A stretch of 64,000 bases of DNA from JABMQB01 sp963678235 (GCA_963678235.1 OY782766.1:372001-436000), one strand, 5' to 3'. Positions 17,667 through 28,668 are shown, counted from the stretch's first letter. The notes: generated by a model not told the origin, from the letters alone. Numbers and translations: made by a program.

Positions 17667-20600
17667 ATGGCTAAAAATAGAATTGTTTCCACTTATATAA
17701 TTTTATTTTCGACGATTTTATTATTCTTTTCTACCAACATTGCTGCGCAAGATTATATATTTTTCACAAGAAATTATGACGTATATCGCACAAACTTAAG
17801 TGGAGGAGGTGTTGTAAATATAATTCCCGATGATAATTCTCATCAACCGGAAGATTTATGTGTTGATCCCGAAAACAGTACTTTTTATTATTATGACGCA
17901 ACTGCACAAACTATCAATAAATCAGATTATAGTGGAACTAAATCAGCAGTAGTCACATCTGTTACAGTTAAAGGGCTTGCCGTTAACCCGACTGCTGGGA
18001 AGATTTATTTTTCGTTGAATAATTATACGATAAAAAGAGCCAATCTTGATGGTACAACTGTTGAAACGATTGTTCCTGATGATGGTTCCCATGATCCTAA
18101 TCAAATTGCAGTTGATATGACTAATAGTAGGTTGTATTATGTTGATTTGACTAGCGGAATTCGTTCATGTAATCTTGATGGAGGTGATATTCAATCCATT
18201 CTTTCTGGCACGGTAAGAGGATTGACAGTTGACGGGGCAGGAGGGAAAATTTATTATACTCTAAATGATGAATTATGTAGGGCCAATCTTGATGGCAGTT
18301 CCCCGGAAGTTTTAGTTGCTGATGATGGTACTCAAACTCCCAGAGAGATTGCTCTGGATTTATTAAATGATAAGGTATTGTTCACTGATATTGGGTATGG
18401 TACAGTTCGAAGATGTGATTTGGATGGAACTGCACCCGAAACAATTTATACTATTTCGAGCTTGAATGATATATCTACTACAACTGAACTTATGATAATA
18501 CCTTTGAATACCGATCCCTCAATTTCAATTGATAATGCTGCGTTGGCATATACAGAAGACATCTCAGCAATCCAGGTTGATGCTGCTGGAACAGTAAACG
18601 ATTCGGATGGCGATGCAGATTGGAATGGAGGTACACTTAAAGTACAGATTACGGCAGGTGCAGAGTCTGCAGACGAACTCAGTATAAACGATTCAGATGG
18701 CGATGGAACTGCAATTACAGTTAGTGGAACAAATATTTTTGCAAATGGCACCGATATTGGTGATTTAAGTGCAAGTGGGGGAATAGTTACAGGAAGTACT
18801 ATGCTTACAATAACATTTGACTCTGATGCCACCAATGCCAATGTGCAGGAAGTGTTGCAATCTGTACGATACCGCAATACTTCAGATAATCCTGATATTG
18901 CAAATCGGACAATAACATTCACGGCAACAGATACAAATGCGGGAAGTAATTCTGATACACGTACTGTTTCAATAACTGCCATTAACGATGAACCTACCTT
19001 AACAGCATCCGGTACAGACCCAACATACACCGATGGCTTGCCTGCACAGGTTTTGTTTTCCGGTGCAAATGCTTCAACAATTGAATCGTTACAAAACCTT
19101 GATACCTTAATTCTTACGATTACTAATGTAAATGATGGTTCAGATGAAATATTATTTATCGATGGTACCGATGTGGAACTGACCGATTCTAATTCTGAAA
19201 CCACTTCTACAAATTCCATGACTGCTTCGGTTTCATTAGCCGGAACAATGGCAACAGTAACAATCTTTAAAGCAGTGGGGATTCCGGTTGCAACGATGAA
19301 CTCCCTCATCAATACCCTTGCCTATAAAAACACTTCAAGCTCACCAAATACAAGCAACCGTGTAGTTACAATTATCTCTTTGAGCGATACTGGAAGCTCG
19401 ACTGGGTCAAATGACAGCTTAAACGATGGTTTGTCTATTGTATCAACTGTGACTATTACAGTTGTTTCTCCTCCAACTATTCAAGCTAGTACCTTGGTGT
19501 TCTCAAATGTTGGAACCACACAAATGGGTATTAGCTGGATTAATGGAGGTGGTGCTAAACGTGCTGTGTTTATAGCTAAACAGACTTCGGGAACAGCATC
19601 TCCGGTCGATAAATCAACCTATGCTGCAAATGCATTTTTCAGGCAGGGTGACCAAATTGGAACATCAGGCTGGTATTGTATTTATAATGGGACTGGAACT
19701 TCGGTAACTGCGGAAGGTCTTATGCCTGACAGCACGTACAGGGTTATGGTTTGCGAATATAATGGTGATCCATTAACAGAAAAATATTTGACTTCGGGTG
19801 CAAGTGGTAATCCTGTGAATCAACAAATGAAATCTATTTTAATCAACGAAATTGATGCAGATACTCCTAGTTCTGGTGATGATGCAGAGTTTATCGAACT
19901 CTACGATGGGGGAAGCGGGAATACTCCTTTGGATGGATTGGTTTTAGTGACTTTTAATGGTTTTGACAATAATTCCTATGATTTGGGAGGACATACAAAC
20001 GGAATCGATCTGGATGGATATTCGACCGATGCAAACGGGTTTTTTATTCTTGGAAACTCTTCTGTAAGTCCAGATATTGTATTTACTGATAATAATTTAC
20101 AAAACGGTCCTGATGCAATTGCACTCTATGTTGCTAGCGATACCATCTTTCCTGATGATACCCCGGTTACTTCTTACAATTTGGTTGACGCTATTGTTTA
20201 CGATACCGATGATGCAGATAATACTACGTTAATTGATACACTTACCCCGGGGCAGCCCCAGGTAAATGAAAATGGGATAGGTCTAGGCGATATTCGTTCT
20301 TTACAAAGATTGCCAAATGGTTCTGGTGGTCAAAGGATTACTTCCACTTATGCCCCTGATTATCCAACATTGCGGGCATTAAACAGTAATCAGGACATGA
20401 AAGTTTTGGGTAATTCTATTGAAATAATAGATGGTGATAATTCACCTCAAACTGCAGATTTTACTGATTTTGGGGATGCTGAAATTTTCTCAGGTTCGGT
20501 GACAAGAACCTTTGAGATTGAGAATGTCGGTTATGATACCTTGATTTTGAATGGCTCTACCATCGTTTCAATTACCGGCACAGATGCTTCTGATTTTTCA

Positions 20601-23600
20601 GTTTTACTTGATCCGGATACTTTGCTTGCCCCAGATAGTATTACAACTTTTCAGCTTGTGTTTGACCCTGCTACAGCTGGGACAAAAACAGCAGAAGTTA
20701 GCATTGAAAATAATGATCCCGATGAAAATCCTTATAATTTTAGCATAGCCGGTACCGGAACAACTGCGCCCGAAATCCTTGTTCTGGGTAATTTAATCGA
20801 AATAGTAGATGGAGATACAATCCCGAGTACATTAGATTCTACCGATTTTGGCAGTGTGCCTTTAGCTGGGAGTACCAATGTAAATTCATTTTGGATAAAA
20901 AATTCAGGTTCCGGAACACTTGCCCTTTCAGGAAGTCCATTGGTTGAAATTTCAGGAGACCATGTTTCCGATTTTACGGTTACAATGCAGCCATCAGCTT
21001 CATCTATCAATTCTCTAGATAGTTTAGAGTTTCAAATTACATTTGATCCGACTGCTATAGGATTGCGAACTGCGGATGTTACAATTTCAAATGACGATTC
21101 GGATGAATCAACCTACAATTTTAGAATTCAAGGACAATCTTGTACCGTAAATGCTCTTTGTAGGGATTCATCGGTTTATTTGGATGTTTCGGGTGCTGCA
21201 ACTGCAATTGCTGATTCGATGGATAATGGAAGCAGCAGCGATTGTGGTGATGTTTCATTTAGCTTGTCACAAACAGCATTTAATTGTAACCATCTGGGGA
21301 AAAATACTGTGACATTAACAGTCACGGATGAAAGCAATAGTTTTGCAACATGTACAGCAACTTTGACTATTATTGATACGGTTTCCCCTTTCATCACATG
21401 TAATGGAGATACAATTGTATATTTAGATTCTAATTGTGAATATAGTATTGGTGATTTACGTTTTCGTGCATCGGCAAGTGATAACTGCGGTGTTGATACA
21501 ATTACCCAATCTGTTGTTATTGGTACAAAACTAACTGGTGAAGGCGATTCAGAGCTTATTACTATTACTGCAGACGATGGTAATGGTAATACCAACTCGT
21601 GCAGTTTCACAGTCACTGCCGACGATACCATAAGTCCTGTGATTACATGTAATGGAGATACCACCGCTTATTTGGATTCCAATTGTGAATATTCAATTGG
21701 TGATTTACGATTCCGGGCTTCGGCAAGCGATAATTGCGGTGTTGATACGATAACCCAATCTGTTGCTTTTGGCTCAAAACTCACTGGAGAAGGCGATTCA
21801 GAGCTTATTACTATTAGTGCGGACGATGGCAATGCCAATACCAAATCATGTAGTTTTACAATCACCGCTGATGATACCATTAGTCCTGTGATTACTTGCA
21901 ATGGAGATACCACGGTTTATTTGGATTCCAATTGCGAATATTCAATTGGCGATTTACGTTTCCGGGCAACGGCAACGGATAATTGTGGCATAGATACATT
22001 AACCCAATCTGTTGCTTTCGGCACAAAACTAAGCGGGGACGGTGATTCGGAATTAGTAACTATTACTGCTGATGATGGCAATGGCAATACCAAATTGTGT
22101 AGTTTTACCATCACTGCCGATGATACCATTAGTCCTGTAATTACCTGTAATGGAGACACTACCGTTTATTTGGATTCGAATTGTGAATATTCAATTGGCG
22201 ATTTACGTTTCCGGGCAACGGCAACGGATAATTGTGGCGTGGATACGATTATCCAGTCTGTTGCATTTGGCACGAAACTAAGCGGGGAAGGTGATTCGGA
22301 ATTAGTAACCATTACTGCTGACGATGGCAATGGCAATACCAAATTGTGTAGTTTTACCATCACTGCCGATGATACCATTAGTCCTGAAATTACATGTAAT
22401 GGAGATACTACGGTTTATTTGGACTCTAACTGTGAATATTCAATTGGTGATTTGCGTTTCCGGGCATCAGCAAGCGATAATTGTGGCGTGGATACGATTA
22501 TCCAGTCTGTTGCATTTGGCACAAAACTAAGCGGGGAAGGTGATTCGGAATTAGTAACCATTACTGCTGATGATGGCAATGGCAATACCAAATCGTGCAG
22601 TTTTACCATCACCGCCGATGATACCATAAGCCCAGTTATAACCTGTAATGCTGATACCACTGTATATTTAGATTCTAATTGTGAATATTCCATTGGTGAT
22701 TTACGTTTCCGTGCAACAGCAATGAATAATTGTGGCGTGGATACGATCTCCCAGTCTGTTGCATTTGGCACAAAACTCATAGGAGAAGGCGATTCCGAGC
22801 TGGTTACCATTACTGCCGATGATGGCAATGGCAATACCAAATCGTGCAGCTTTACCATCACAGCCGAAGATCATTTTGGTCCAAGCATAATATGTGGTTC
22901 AGATACAGCCGTATATTTAGACCTTAATGGAGAATACCTGATTGGTGACATGACACATTGGGCTACTGCAGTTGACAATTGTGATTCAGTGAATCTTAAA
23001 CAAAGTATCCTCGGAAATGAGACCCTTACTGAGCACGGTGAATCAAGTACCATACTAATTATTGCGGAAGATGAAGTAGGAAATACCAATTCTTGTACTT
23101 TCACCATTACAAGTGTTGACACGGTAAAACCAGTCGCAAATTGCATGGATACAGTTCAACTTGTTCTTAATAAATTTGGGGAAGAATTGCTAATGGAAGA
23201 TGATGTTGACAATGGAAGCTTTGATGGTGCAGGTACCGTGGAATTGGATATCGACAAACACGTTTATTTTTGTACCAATATTGGCTATAATGAAGTAACA
23301 CTTTCTATATCAGACCTTGCCGGAAACATTCAAACGTGTACTTCAGTTGTGGAAGTAGTGGATAATATTGCACCTGTATTTGATCCTGTGGATGACATCC
23401 ATATTGTACTTGAACCAGGTATTTGCGATACTTTCCTTACTTATCCGCAGATTCAGGCAATGGATGTTTGTGGTATATTCAGGTATTATTTATTGGAAGG
23501 TTTTGGGCAAGATACGGTTTATCCACTTGGGGTATTTAACGAAAGGTGGATCGCCAAAGACAGATCGGGAAATTGGGATACATTAAGTTTTACAGTAAAT

Positions 23601-24524
23601 ATTTCCACATACAATGCTGCGCCTGAATTAAATCCGATTCAAGATATTGTTGTTAATGAAGATGCTGGAGTGCTTACCATTCCATTAAGTGGGATAGGCC
23701 CGGGAGTTGATTGTGTCCCTCAAATGGTCAGCTCGGTTAGTGTAATATCTAATAACAACGATTTAATAACAGATATTTCCTTGAACTATGCACAAGGAGC
23801 TACGACAGGAACATTACTATTAAATATTGCCCCGAACAAAAGTGGTGTGGCAACTATTGCGGTTCAGGTAATGGACAACGGTGGAACAGCTAATGGAGGA
23901 GTAGATATTATCGTCAAAGACTTTACAGTTACGGTTAACCCTGTTAACGATCCTCCTTTTGTTGTGGATACCATACCCGACGAAGTGCTTATTGCGGATC
24001 ATATCCTGAAAAAAGCAATTAGTTCTGAATTGGGCGTGCAATTTGATGATATTGACGACAATAATTTAACAATTGGGCTCGCCTTAGCCAATGGAAATCC
24101 ATTACCTGCTTGGATGGATTATTCGAATGGTACATTATCAGCTAGTCCAACCAGGGACATGATTGGCTGTTATGAATTACGGGCAACTGCGTCCGATGCT
24201 TCTGGTGCAACCACTACCGATAACTTTAGCATTTGTGTAATTGACTGGCCAACCGGGACGGAGGAGCTGGATTTTGGTTTTGAGCTTGCTTTATACCCAA
24301 ATCCAACAAAAAGTATCGTTACCATCGAAATTATTGGACGACAAGATTCCGAATTGGAAGTTAGGGTACTTAATTTAGCGGGAAAAGAAGTACTCAGAAA
24401 AACGTTTAATCCAGGAGAGCAAATGCAGGTTGATATGAGCAAGCACGTTAGCGGGATGTATTTTATGAAAATCAAAACAGATTATACAGAGATAGTTAGG
24501 AAGATAATCCTGGATCGCAGATAA
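17667..24524 (+). CDS. Giant T9SS-secreted protein: YWTD-like propeller, HYR repeats, sorting domain
   Basis: The 2285-aa exported protein has a signal peptide (about 1-27, ending AAQ). An LDL-receptor/YWTD-type beta-propeller (about 28-285) carries recurring RANLDG, RRCDLDG and KIYF motifs. Cadherin-like modules with NDSDGD and NTDPSIS follow, then a fibronectin-like segment and a lamin-tail-like module (about 727-910, ILINEIDAD). Two choice-of-anchor D (ASPM/SPD-2/Hydin-like) domains are at about 915-1160. HYR-like modules follow; six (residues 1244-1741) are near-identical 83-aa repeats with four Cys each and a seventh is diverged. A cadherin-like VNPVNDPP region precedes the terminal T9SS type A domain (YPNPTKS...KIILDRR). 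Predicted surface adhesin; ligand unknown. Confidence 0.88.
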   Translation: MAKNRIVSTYIILFSTILLFFSTNIAAQDYIFFTRNYDVYRTNLSGGGVVNIIPDDNSHQPEDLCVDPENSTFYYYDATAQTINKSDYSGTKSAVVTSVTVKGLAVNPTAGKIYFSLNNYTIKRANLDGTTVETIVPDDGSHDPNQIAVDMTNSRLYYVDLTSGIRSCNLDGGDIQSILSGTVRGLTVDGAGGKIYYTLNDELCRANLDGSSPEVLVADDGTQTPREIALDLLNDKVLFTDIGYGTVRRCDLDGTAPETIYTISSLNDISTTTELMIIPLNTDPSISIDNAALAYTEDISAIQVDAAGTVNDSDGDADWNGGTLKVQITAGAESADELSINDSDGDGTAITVSGTNIFANGTDIGDLSASGGIVTGSTMLTITFDSDATNANVQEVLQSVRYRNTSDNPDIANRTITFTATDTNAGSNSDTRTVSITAINDEPTLTASGTDPTYTDGLPAQVLFSGANASTIESLQNLDTLILTITNVNDGSDEILFIDGTDVELTDSNSETTSTNSMTASVSLAGTMATVTIFKAVGIPVATMNSLINTLAYKNTSSSPNTSNRVVTIISLSDTGSSTGSNDSLNDGLSIVSTVTITVVSPPTIQASTLVFSNVGTTQMGISWINGGGAKRAVFIAKQTSGTASPVDKSTYAANAFFRQGDQIGTSGWYCIYNGTGTSVTAEGLMPDSTYRVMVCEYNGDPLTEKYLTSGASGNPVNQQMKSILINEIDADTPSSGDDAEFIELYDGGSGNTPLDGLVLVTFNGFDNNSYDLGGHTNGIDLDGYSTDANGFFILGNSSVSPDIVFTDNNLQNGPDAIALYVASDTIFPDDTPVTSYNLVDAIVYDTDDADNTTLIDTLTPGQPQVNENGIGLGDIRSLQRLPNGSGGQRITSTYAPDYPTLRALNSNQDMKVLGNSIEIIDGDNSPQTADFTDFGDAEIFSGSVTRTFEIENVGYDTLILNGSTIVSITGTDASDFSVLLDPDTLLAPDSITTFQLVFDPATAGTKTAEVSIENNDPDENPYNFSIAGTGTTAPEILVLGNLIEIVDGDTIPSTLDSTDFGSVPLAGSTNVNSFWIKNSGSGTLALSGSPLVEISGDHVSDFTVTMQPSASSINSLDSLEFQITFDPTAIGLRTADVTISNDDSDESTYNFRIQGQSCTVNALCRDSSVYLDVSGAATAIADSMDNGSSSDCGDVSFSLSQTAFNCNHLGKNTVTLTVTDESNSFATCTATLTIIDTVSPFITCNGDTIVYLDSNCEYSIGDLRFRASASDNCGVDTITQSVVIGTKLTGEGDSELITITADDGNGNTNSCSFTVTADDTISPVITCNGDTTAYLDSNCEYSIGDLRFRASASDNCGVDTITQSVAFGSKLTGEGDSELITISADDGNANTKSCSFTITADDTISPVITCNGDTTVYLDSNCEYSIGDLRFRATATDNCGIDTLTQSVAFGTKLSGDGDSELVTITADDGNGNTKLCSFTITADDTISPVITCNGDTTVYLDSNCEYSIGDLRFRATATDNCGVDTIIQSVAFGTKLSGEGDSELVTITADDGNGNTKLCSFTITADDTISPEITCNGDTTVYLDSNCEYSIGDLRFRASASDNCGVDTIIQSVAFGTKLSGEGDSELVTITADDGNGNTKSCSFTITADDTISPVITCNADTTVYLDSNCEYSIGDLRFRATAMNNCGVDTISQSVAFGTKLIGEGDSELVTITADDGNGNTKSCSFTITAEDHFGPSIICGSDTAVYLDLNGEYLIGDMTHWATAVDNCDSVNLKQSILGNETLTEHGESSTILIIAEDEVGNTNSCTFTITSVDTVKPVANCMDTVQLVLNKFGEELLMEDDVDNGSFDGAGTVELDIDKHVYFCTNIGYNEVTLSISDLAGNIQTCTSVVEVVDNIAPVFDPVDDIHIVLEPGICDTFLTYPQIQAMDVCGIFRYYLLEGFGQDTVYPLGVFNERWIAKDRSGNWDTLSFTVNISTYNAAPELNPIQDIVVNEDAGVLTIPLSGIGPGVDCVPQMVSSVSVISNNNDLITDISLNYAQGATTGTLLLNIAPNKSGVATIAVQVMDNGGTANGGVDIIVKDFTVTVNPVNDPPFVVDTIPDEVLIADHILKKAISSELGVQFDDIDDNNLTIGLALANGNPLPAWMDYSNGTLSASPTRDMIGCYELRATASDASGATTTDNFSICVIDWPTGTEELDFGFELALYPNPTKSIVTIEIIGRQDSELEVRVLNLAGKEVLRKTFNPGEQMQVDMSKHVSGMYFMKIKTDYTEIVRKIILDRR
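21396..22889 (+). repeat. Six tandem 249-bp repeats inside the giant surface protein gene
   Basis: In-frame repeats begin at 21396, 21645, 21894, 22143, 22392 and 22641, each exactly 249 bp (83 codons). A diverged seventh unit starts at 22890. Each unit opens with Thr-Cys-Asn-Gly/Ala-Asp and contains YLDSNCEYSIGDLRFR and DDGNGNTKSCSF variants. Units four and five share long identical DNA stretches (for example from about 22240 and 22489), pointing to recent duplication or gene conversion. Repeat number may vary between strains (inference). Confidence 0.92.
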
Positions 24525-24568
24525 AAATTCCTATTAATTTACGAATAAGTTCAATTAATTATACCATC

Positions 24569-24602
24569 AAAATCAGGGCTCAATTTGGGTTCTGATTTTT
24601 TT
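24569..24602 (+). terminator. Terminator after the 2285-aa gene
   Basis: Extended hairpin with an AAAATCAG / CTGATTTT base, continued inward by G-U-rich pairing, ending in a run of seven T. The rest of the gap to 24990 is AT-rich and holds only the promoter at 24914. Confidence 0.7.
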
Positions 24603-24913
24603 GGATAAACAGCTTGCATTTGGATATTTTTTTTTTGTACCTTTATCGCGACGCAAATTTCTCTTTTATTAAATTTTAACCACCGCAAATTATTGGATTT
24701 GTTGGTAATTTTGTATTAAAATTTAAACCAAGGATATCGTAGTGCATGTTCAATAATTCTTGGTGAAAGATACCGAAAGGTGAACCATTTTACTCTACTT
24801 TATGGTTTGGACTACGAGGATTCTGTCTGTCAATTGATGGGTAGAATCCTTCTTTATTGACATCAGTACAATGATAGACAAGCGTTTATTGGCTTTAAAT
24901 TAACTGTTTCGTC

Positions 24914-24943
24914 TTGTTCATTATGTTTATTGTTATAATTTTG
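24914..24943 (+). promoter_or_regulatory. Bacteroidota-type promoter for the 1208-aa gene
   Basis: A TTG -33 element (24914-24916) and an exact TAATTTTG -7 box (24936-24943) are separated by 19 bp, 47 bp upstream of the start codon. Confidence 0.55.
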
Positions 24944-24990
24944 AACCTATATATTTTTTGAATACACTCTACAAATAAATAGCAATAATT

Positions 24991-27900
24991 ATGAAACCAG
25001 TGTATAAACTACTCGGCTTATTTAGCATTTTATTGGCTAATATGGCTTACTCACAATCTGTTACTTGTCCCGATAATATTTTAATCAACGAATGCGATTC
25101 TGGAGTTGCTGTATACGATACCTTAGCTACTTCCGGATTTGAAAGTATCGATAGCATTAGTTTTTCATTTTTAGTTGGCGGAATTGTTTCTCAAGGAGGA
25201 ATGGGTACTGGCTCCGGGGCTATGTTTTATGCTGATTCAACTCAGGTAAAAATATCAGTTTGGGATACGGTTGGGATAGATAACAGTGCTACATGTAGTT
25301 TTTATGTTGTTGTTACAGATACTGCTCCACCTGTAATTAATGCAAGCAAAGGGCTAGCCTTTCTGGACAACTCTGGAGGTGTTAAAATAGATACTGGACT
25401 ATTCTCTGTTATTGTTTCGGATAATTGTAGTGGGGTAGATTCTGTTTGGGCAGTTCCGGATACTATAGATTGTTCTGTTTCATCACTTAATGTGAAGATT
25501 AATGCCATTGATTCTGCCGGAAATATAGACTCATTGTGGGTGGAATTAGCACTGCAAGATACCATAAAACCAACGATACAAGTGAATGACACTGCCCGTG
25601 TTTATTTAAATGAATTTGGTTTTGCGGATTTTGATACCTCTGATTTTGGAATAATTACATACGATAATTGTTCGGTTGATTCCGTTTGGTTGAGCCAGGA
25701 TACCATTAACTGCCCGGGTGATTCAATCAACCAGGGATGGGCTTTTGTGATGGACTCCAGTGGTAATAGAGATTCTGTAGAAGCCTATGTTTTGGTTAGA
25801 GACACCATTGCCCCTATGGCTTCTTGTAAAACAAAAACTATCTATTTAGACGATGTTGGAATTGCATTATTAGTACCAGATTCGATTGATAATGGAAGTG
25901 TTGACAATTGTTGGATTGACTCAATGGCATTAAATAAGTGGGAGTTTGGATGTGATAATTTGGGTTTGGATACAATAATATTTACAGTTTATGACCATTG
26001 GGGATTAAAAGATGCTTGTCAGGCTGAAGTGCTTGTAAAAGATACAATTAACCCGGTGGTTATTTGCAGGGATACAACGGTGTATTTGAACGAAGAAGGA
26101 TTGGCTGTTATCGATACCGGCTTTGTATTATCCATGGTTTACGATAATTGTAGTATTGACAGTGTTTATATAAAAAAGCATCAATTTACATGCATCGATA
26201 CCGGGGCAAATAGTGTATTTCTATACGCCTATGATTCCAGCGGAAATATTGATTCTTGTGAAGCAATTGTTACGGTTAGGGACAATATTAAACCCAAAAT
26301 TACCTGTCCTTACAATATTATTGTGCAGGCAAATAAAAATACCTGTGATACAACCCTCAATATTAAAGCTCCGGATGTTGAAGACAATTGTTCAAATACA
26401 ATCGTTTCCTATACCTTGTCTGGTGCAACTATACGTTCAGGAATTGGAGACCTCAACGAAAAATTCAATACAGGGATAACAAATATAACCTGGATGGTTA
26501 CCGATATGGATGGCAATAAAACCACTTGTGTGCAAACAGTTACAACCTATACTAGTTTGCTTGCTCGAAACGATAACATAAGCGTAAACGAAGATCAGGG
26601 AGTTGCCATATTGCCATTATCAAACGATTTGGATTGCGATAAGGACATTGATCCTTCAACATTTACCATTATTGATAGTTTTTCAAATGGTAATATTGAA
26701 TTAGACCATGTGAATGCAACCCTGACTTATTTTCCAAATGAAAATTATAACGGGTATGACACTTTGCAATATAAGGTTTGGGATGACAATGGGTTTGTTG
26801 ATTCAGCAAAAATATATATGACTGTTGTTCCGGTAAACGATGTTCCCGTTTTGGCAAATGAAAGAATTGAAGTTCCTGAGGATGATACGATTAATGGGAC
26901 AATATTTCTTGGGGACGATTACGATGAAGAAGGAGATGATTTAATTGCAACAGAGATTCTAGCACAAAATTCAGAACATGGGGAGTTTACCATTAATATG
27001 GACGGGGATTTTACCTACATTCCGGATTTGAATTACTTTGGTTTCGATACGGTTGTGGTTGAAGTTTGCGATGCTGGAATTCCTGTTGGTGAGTGCTCAT
27101 TTGATACCGTTTTTATTACCGTTGCCCCTGTAAACGATATTCCAATTATAAGCAATGATACATTAATCCTCAACGAAGATGAAACCGCAGGTGGGTTATT
27201 GCTCAACGGGAATGATTACGATCCTGATTTTACCCAATTAGAAATAACTACATGGGTATTTCAACCACAACATGGAGCACTTGAGATTTCAGTGGATGGA
27301 ATTTATACCTATGTTCCGGATGCTAATTATTATGGATCGGATATGGCGGTTTTAAGCGTTTGTGACGAAGACCAGCCAATTAGCAACTGTGGTAACGATA
27401 CCTTATTTATTACAGTTCAGCCTGTAAATGATGTACCCGTTATTGACAACGATACAATTAGTATTTCTGAAGACCAAGCCGGGGAGGGTGATTTAACTGA
27501 TTCCGGTGATTTCGATCCTGACGGAACAGTACTTACAGCTTCTTCAGTACTTATTCTTGAACCTTCACACGGAGATTTTACGGTAATGCCTGATGGGACT
27601 TATTCGTATGTTCCCGATTCTGACTATTATGGCAATGATTTAATTGTAGTATCAGTTTGCGATTCGGGAGTTCCGGGGATTGCATGTACTAATGACACGG
27701 TTTTCGTTCAGGTTACCCCTGTAAACGATCCTCCCGTGGTTGAGGTTCAAATACCCGATTTGGCAATGGGATTGTACGAAACAAAGACCGTTCAACTGAA
27801 CCAATATTTTTCAGATATAGATATTGATGATGAACTTTCCTTTTCTGCAACTTTGGTTGAAGGAGGCGGCTTGCCAGGTTGGATAAGTTTTAACGAAAGC

Positions 27901-28617
27901 GAAAACGGTTTATTAATTAATCCTGATAGCATCGATCATTTGGGCAGTACTACTGTTAAAGTGATTGCAAGCGATTTGGACGGCGAAACCGTGAGCGATG
28001 AATTCAATATACTTGTAACTATGGTTAGTTCAATCTCCGGAAGGGTGGTAACAAATACTGGTACACCTCCGAATAAATCCATCTCACTGGATAACCAGGA
28101 GCAAAAAGGTGATCCGGCGCCGGAGGTAAAGATGATCCTTAAATCGGGTTCCGAAAATGTGGATACGGTATTTACCGATTCCGATGGCTATTACCGATTT
28201 ACAAATATGCCCCTTGGAACCTATGAAATTATTGTGAGCGTACAGTTTTTTACGCAGGACACAACAGTATTTGTTACATTAAGCGAAGAGCAACCCGAAG
28301 TGAGCAACATTAATTTTACAATCTGGGTTAATAATGGTTTAATTACTGATATTTTGGATATTGAGAATAGATTTGATGCAATTGTATTTCCTAATCCAAC
28401 GAAAGGGGAGGTCAACCTTCGAATCGTAAATTCTCCCGATCGGGAACTTAAAGTGAATGTTTATAATGAATCAGGAATTCAGGTGATGTTTAAAGAATTT
28501 AACCTTGAAAATGGTATAAAATTAGATATGTCGGAATATGCCAGTGGAATATATTACATCCGGGTTCGTACCGAAACTAATGAGGTCACGAAAAAAATTG
28601 TTCTTCAAAACAGGTAG
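24991..28617 (+). CDS. T9SS-secreted multidomain protein with cadherin-like repeats
   Basis: The 1208-aa exported protein has a signal peptide (about 1-21, ending AYS). HYR/Ig-like modules with paired Cys follow (about 25-520), spaced by DTIxP linkers. Four or more tandem cadherin-like (Big_9/VCBS-like) modules at about 525-920 share NED...DYDxD and VTPVNDPP signatures. A putative Ig/dystroglycan-type domain precedes a CarboxypepD_reg/SdrD_B-like domain (about 1012-1105, ISGRVV...TDSDGYYRF). A T9SS type A sorting domain ends the protein (FPNPTKGEV...KIVLQNR). Acidic Asp-rich repeats suggest calcium-stabilised rods. Third giant surface protein of this locus; adhesion or matrix function inferred. 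Confidence 0.87.
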   Translation: MKPVYKLLGLFSILLANMAYSQSVTCPDNILINECDSGVAVYDTLATSGFESIDSISFSFLVGGIVSQGGMGTGSGAMFYADSTQVKISVWDTVGIDNSATCSFYVVVTDTAPPVINASKGLAFLDNSGGVKIDTGLFSVIVSDNCSGVDSVWAVPDTIDCSVSSLNVKINAIDSAGNIDSLWVELALQDTIKPTIQVNDTARVYLNEFGFADFDTSDFGIITYDNCSVDSVWLSQDTINCPGDSINQGWAFVMDSSGNRDSVEAYVLVRDTIAPMASCKTKTIYLDDVGIALLVPDSIDNGSVDNCWIDSMALNKWEFGCDNLGLDTIIFTVYDHWGLKDACQAEVLVKDTINPVVICRDTTVYLNEEGLAVIDTGFVLSMVYDNCSIDSVYIKKHQFTCIDTGANSVFLYAYDSSGNIDSCEAIVTVRDNIKPKITCPYNIIVQANKNTCDTTLNIKAPDVEDNCSNTIVSYTLSGATIRSGIGDLNEKFNTGITNITWMVTDMDGNKTTCVQTVTTYTSLLARNDNISVNEDQGVAILPLSNDLDCDKDIDPSTFTIIDSFSNGNIELDHVNATLTYFPNENYNGYDTLQYKVWDDNGFVDSAKIYMTVVPVNDVPVLANERIEVPEDDTINGTIFLGDDYDEEGDDLIATEILAQNSEHGEFTINMDGDFTYIPDLNYFGFDTVVVEVCDAGIPVGECSFDTVFITVAPVNDIPIISNDTLILNEDETAGGLLLNGNDYDPDFTQLEITTWVFQPQHGALEISVDGIYTYVPDANYYGSDMAVLSVCDEDQPISNCGNDTLFITVQPVNDVPVIDNDTISISEDQAGEGDLTDSGDFDPDGTVLTASSVLILEPSHGDFTVMPDGTYSYVPDSDYYGNDLIVVSVCDSGVPGIACTNDTVFVQVTPVNDPPVVEVQIPDLAMGLYETKTVQLNQYFSDIDIDDELSFSATLVEGGGLPGWISFNESENGLLINPDSIDHLGSTTVKVIASDLDGETVSDEFNILVTMVSSISGRVVTNTGTPPNKSISLDNQEQKGDPAPEVKMILKSGSENVDTVFTDSDGYYRFTNMPLGTYEIIVSVQFFTQDTTVFVTLSEEQPEVSNINFTIWVNNGLITDILDIENRFDAIVFPNPTKGEVNLRIVNSPDRELKVNVYNESGIQVMFKEFNLENGIKLDMSEYASGIYYIRVRTETNEVTKKIVLQNR

Positions 28618-28668
28618 TTCCTAATTGAATAGATCAGCAAAAAAGGCATAAATCCATTTTATATAAAC

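Noticed and set aside
18446..19312. 288-codon open frame on the minus strand
   Set aside because: It lies wholly inside the 2285-aa gene in antisense. Its Val/Ser/Ile-rich composition mirrors the Asp/Thr-rich coding strand, and no domain is visible.
21396..22889. CRISPR or satellite array
   Set aside because: The repeats are 249 bp, contiguous, in frame and encode HYR-like domains with no spacers.
21176..23146. Row of repeated open frames on the minus strand
   Set aside because: Antisense shadows of the 249-bp repeats; their repetition simply follows the repeats on the coding strand.
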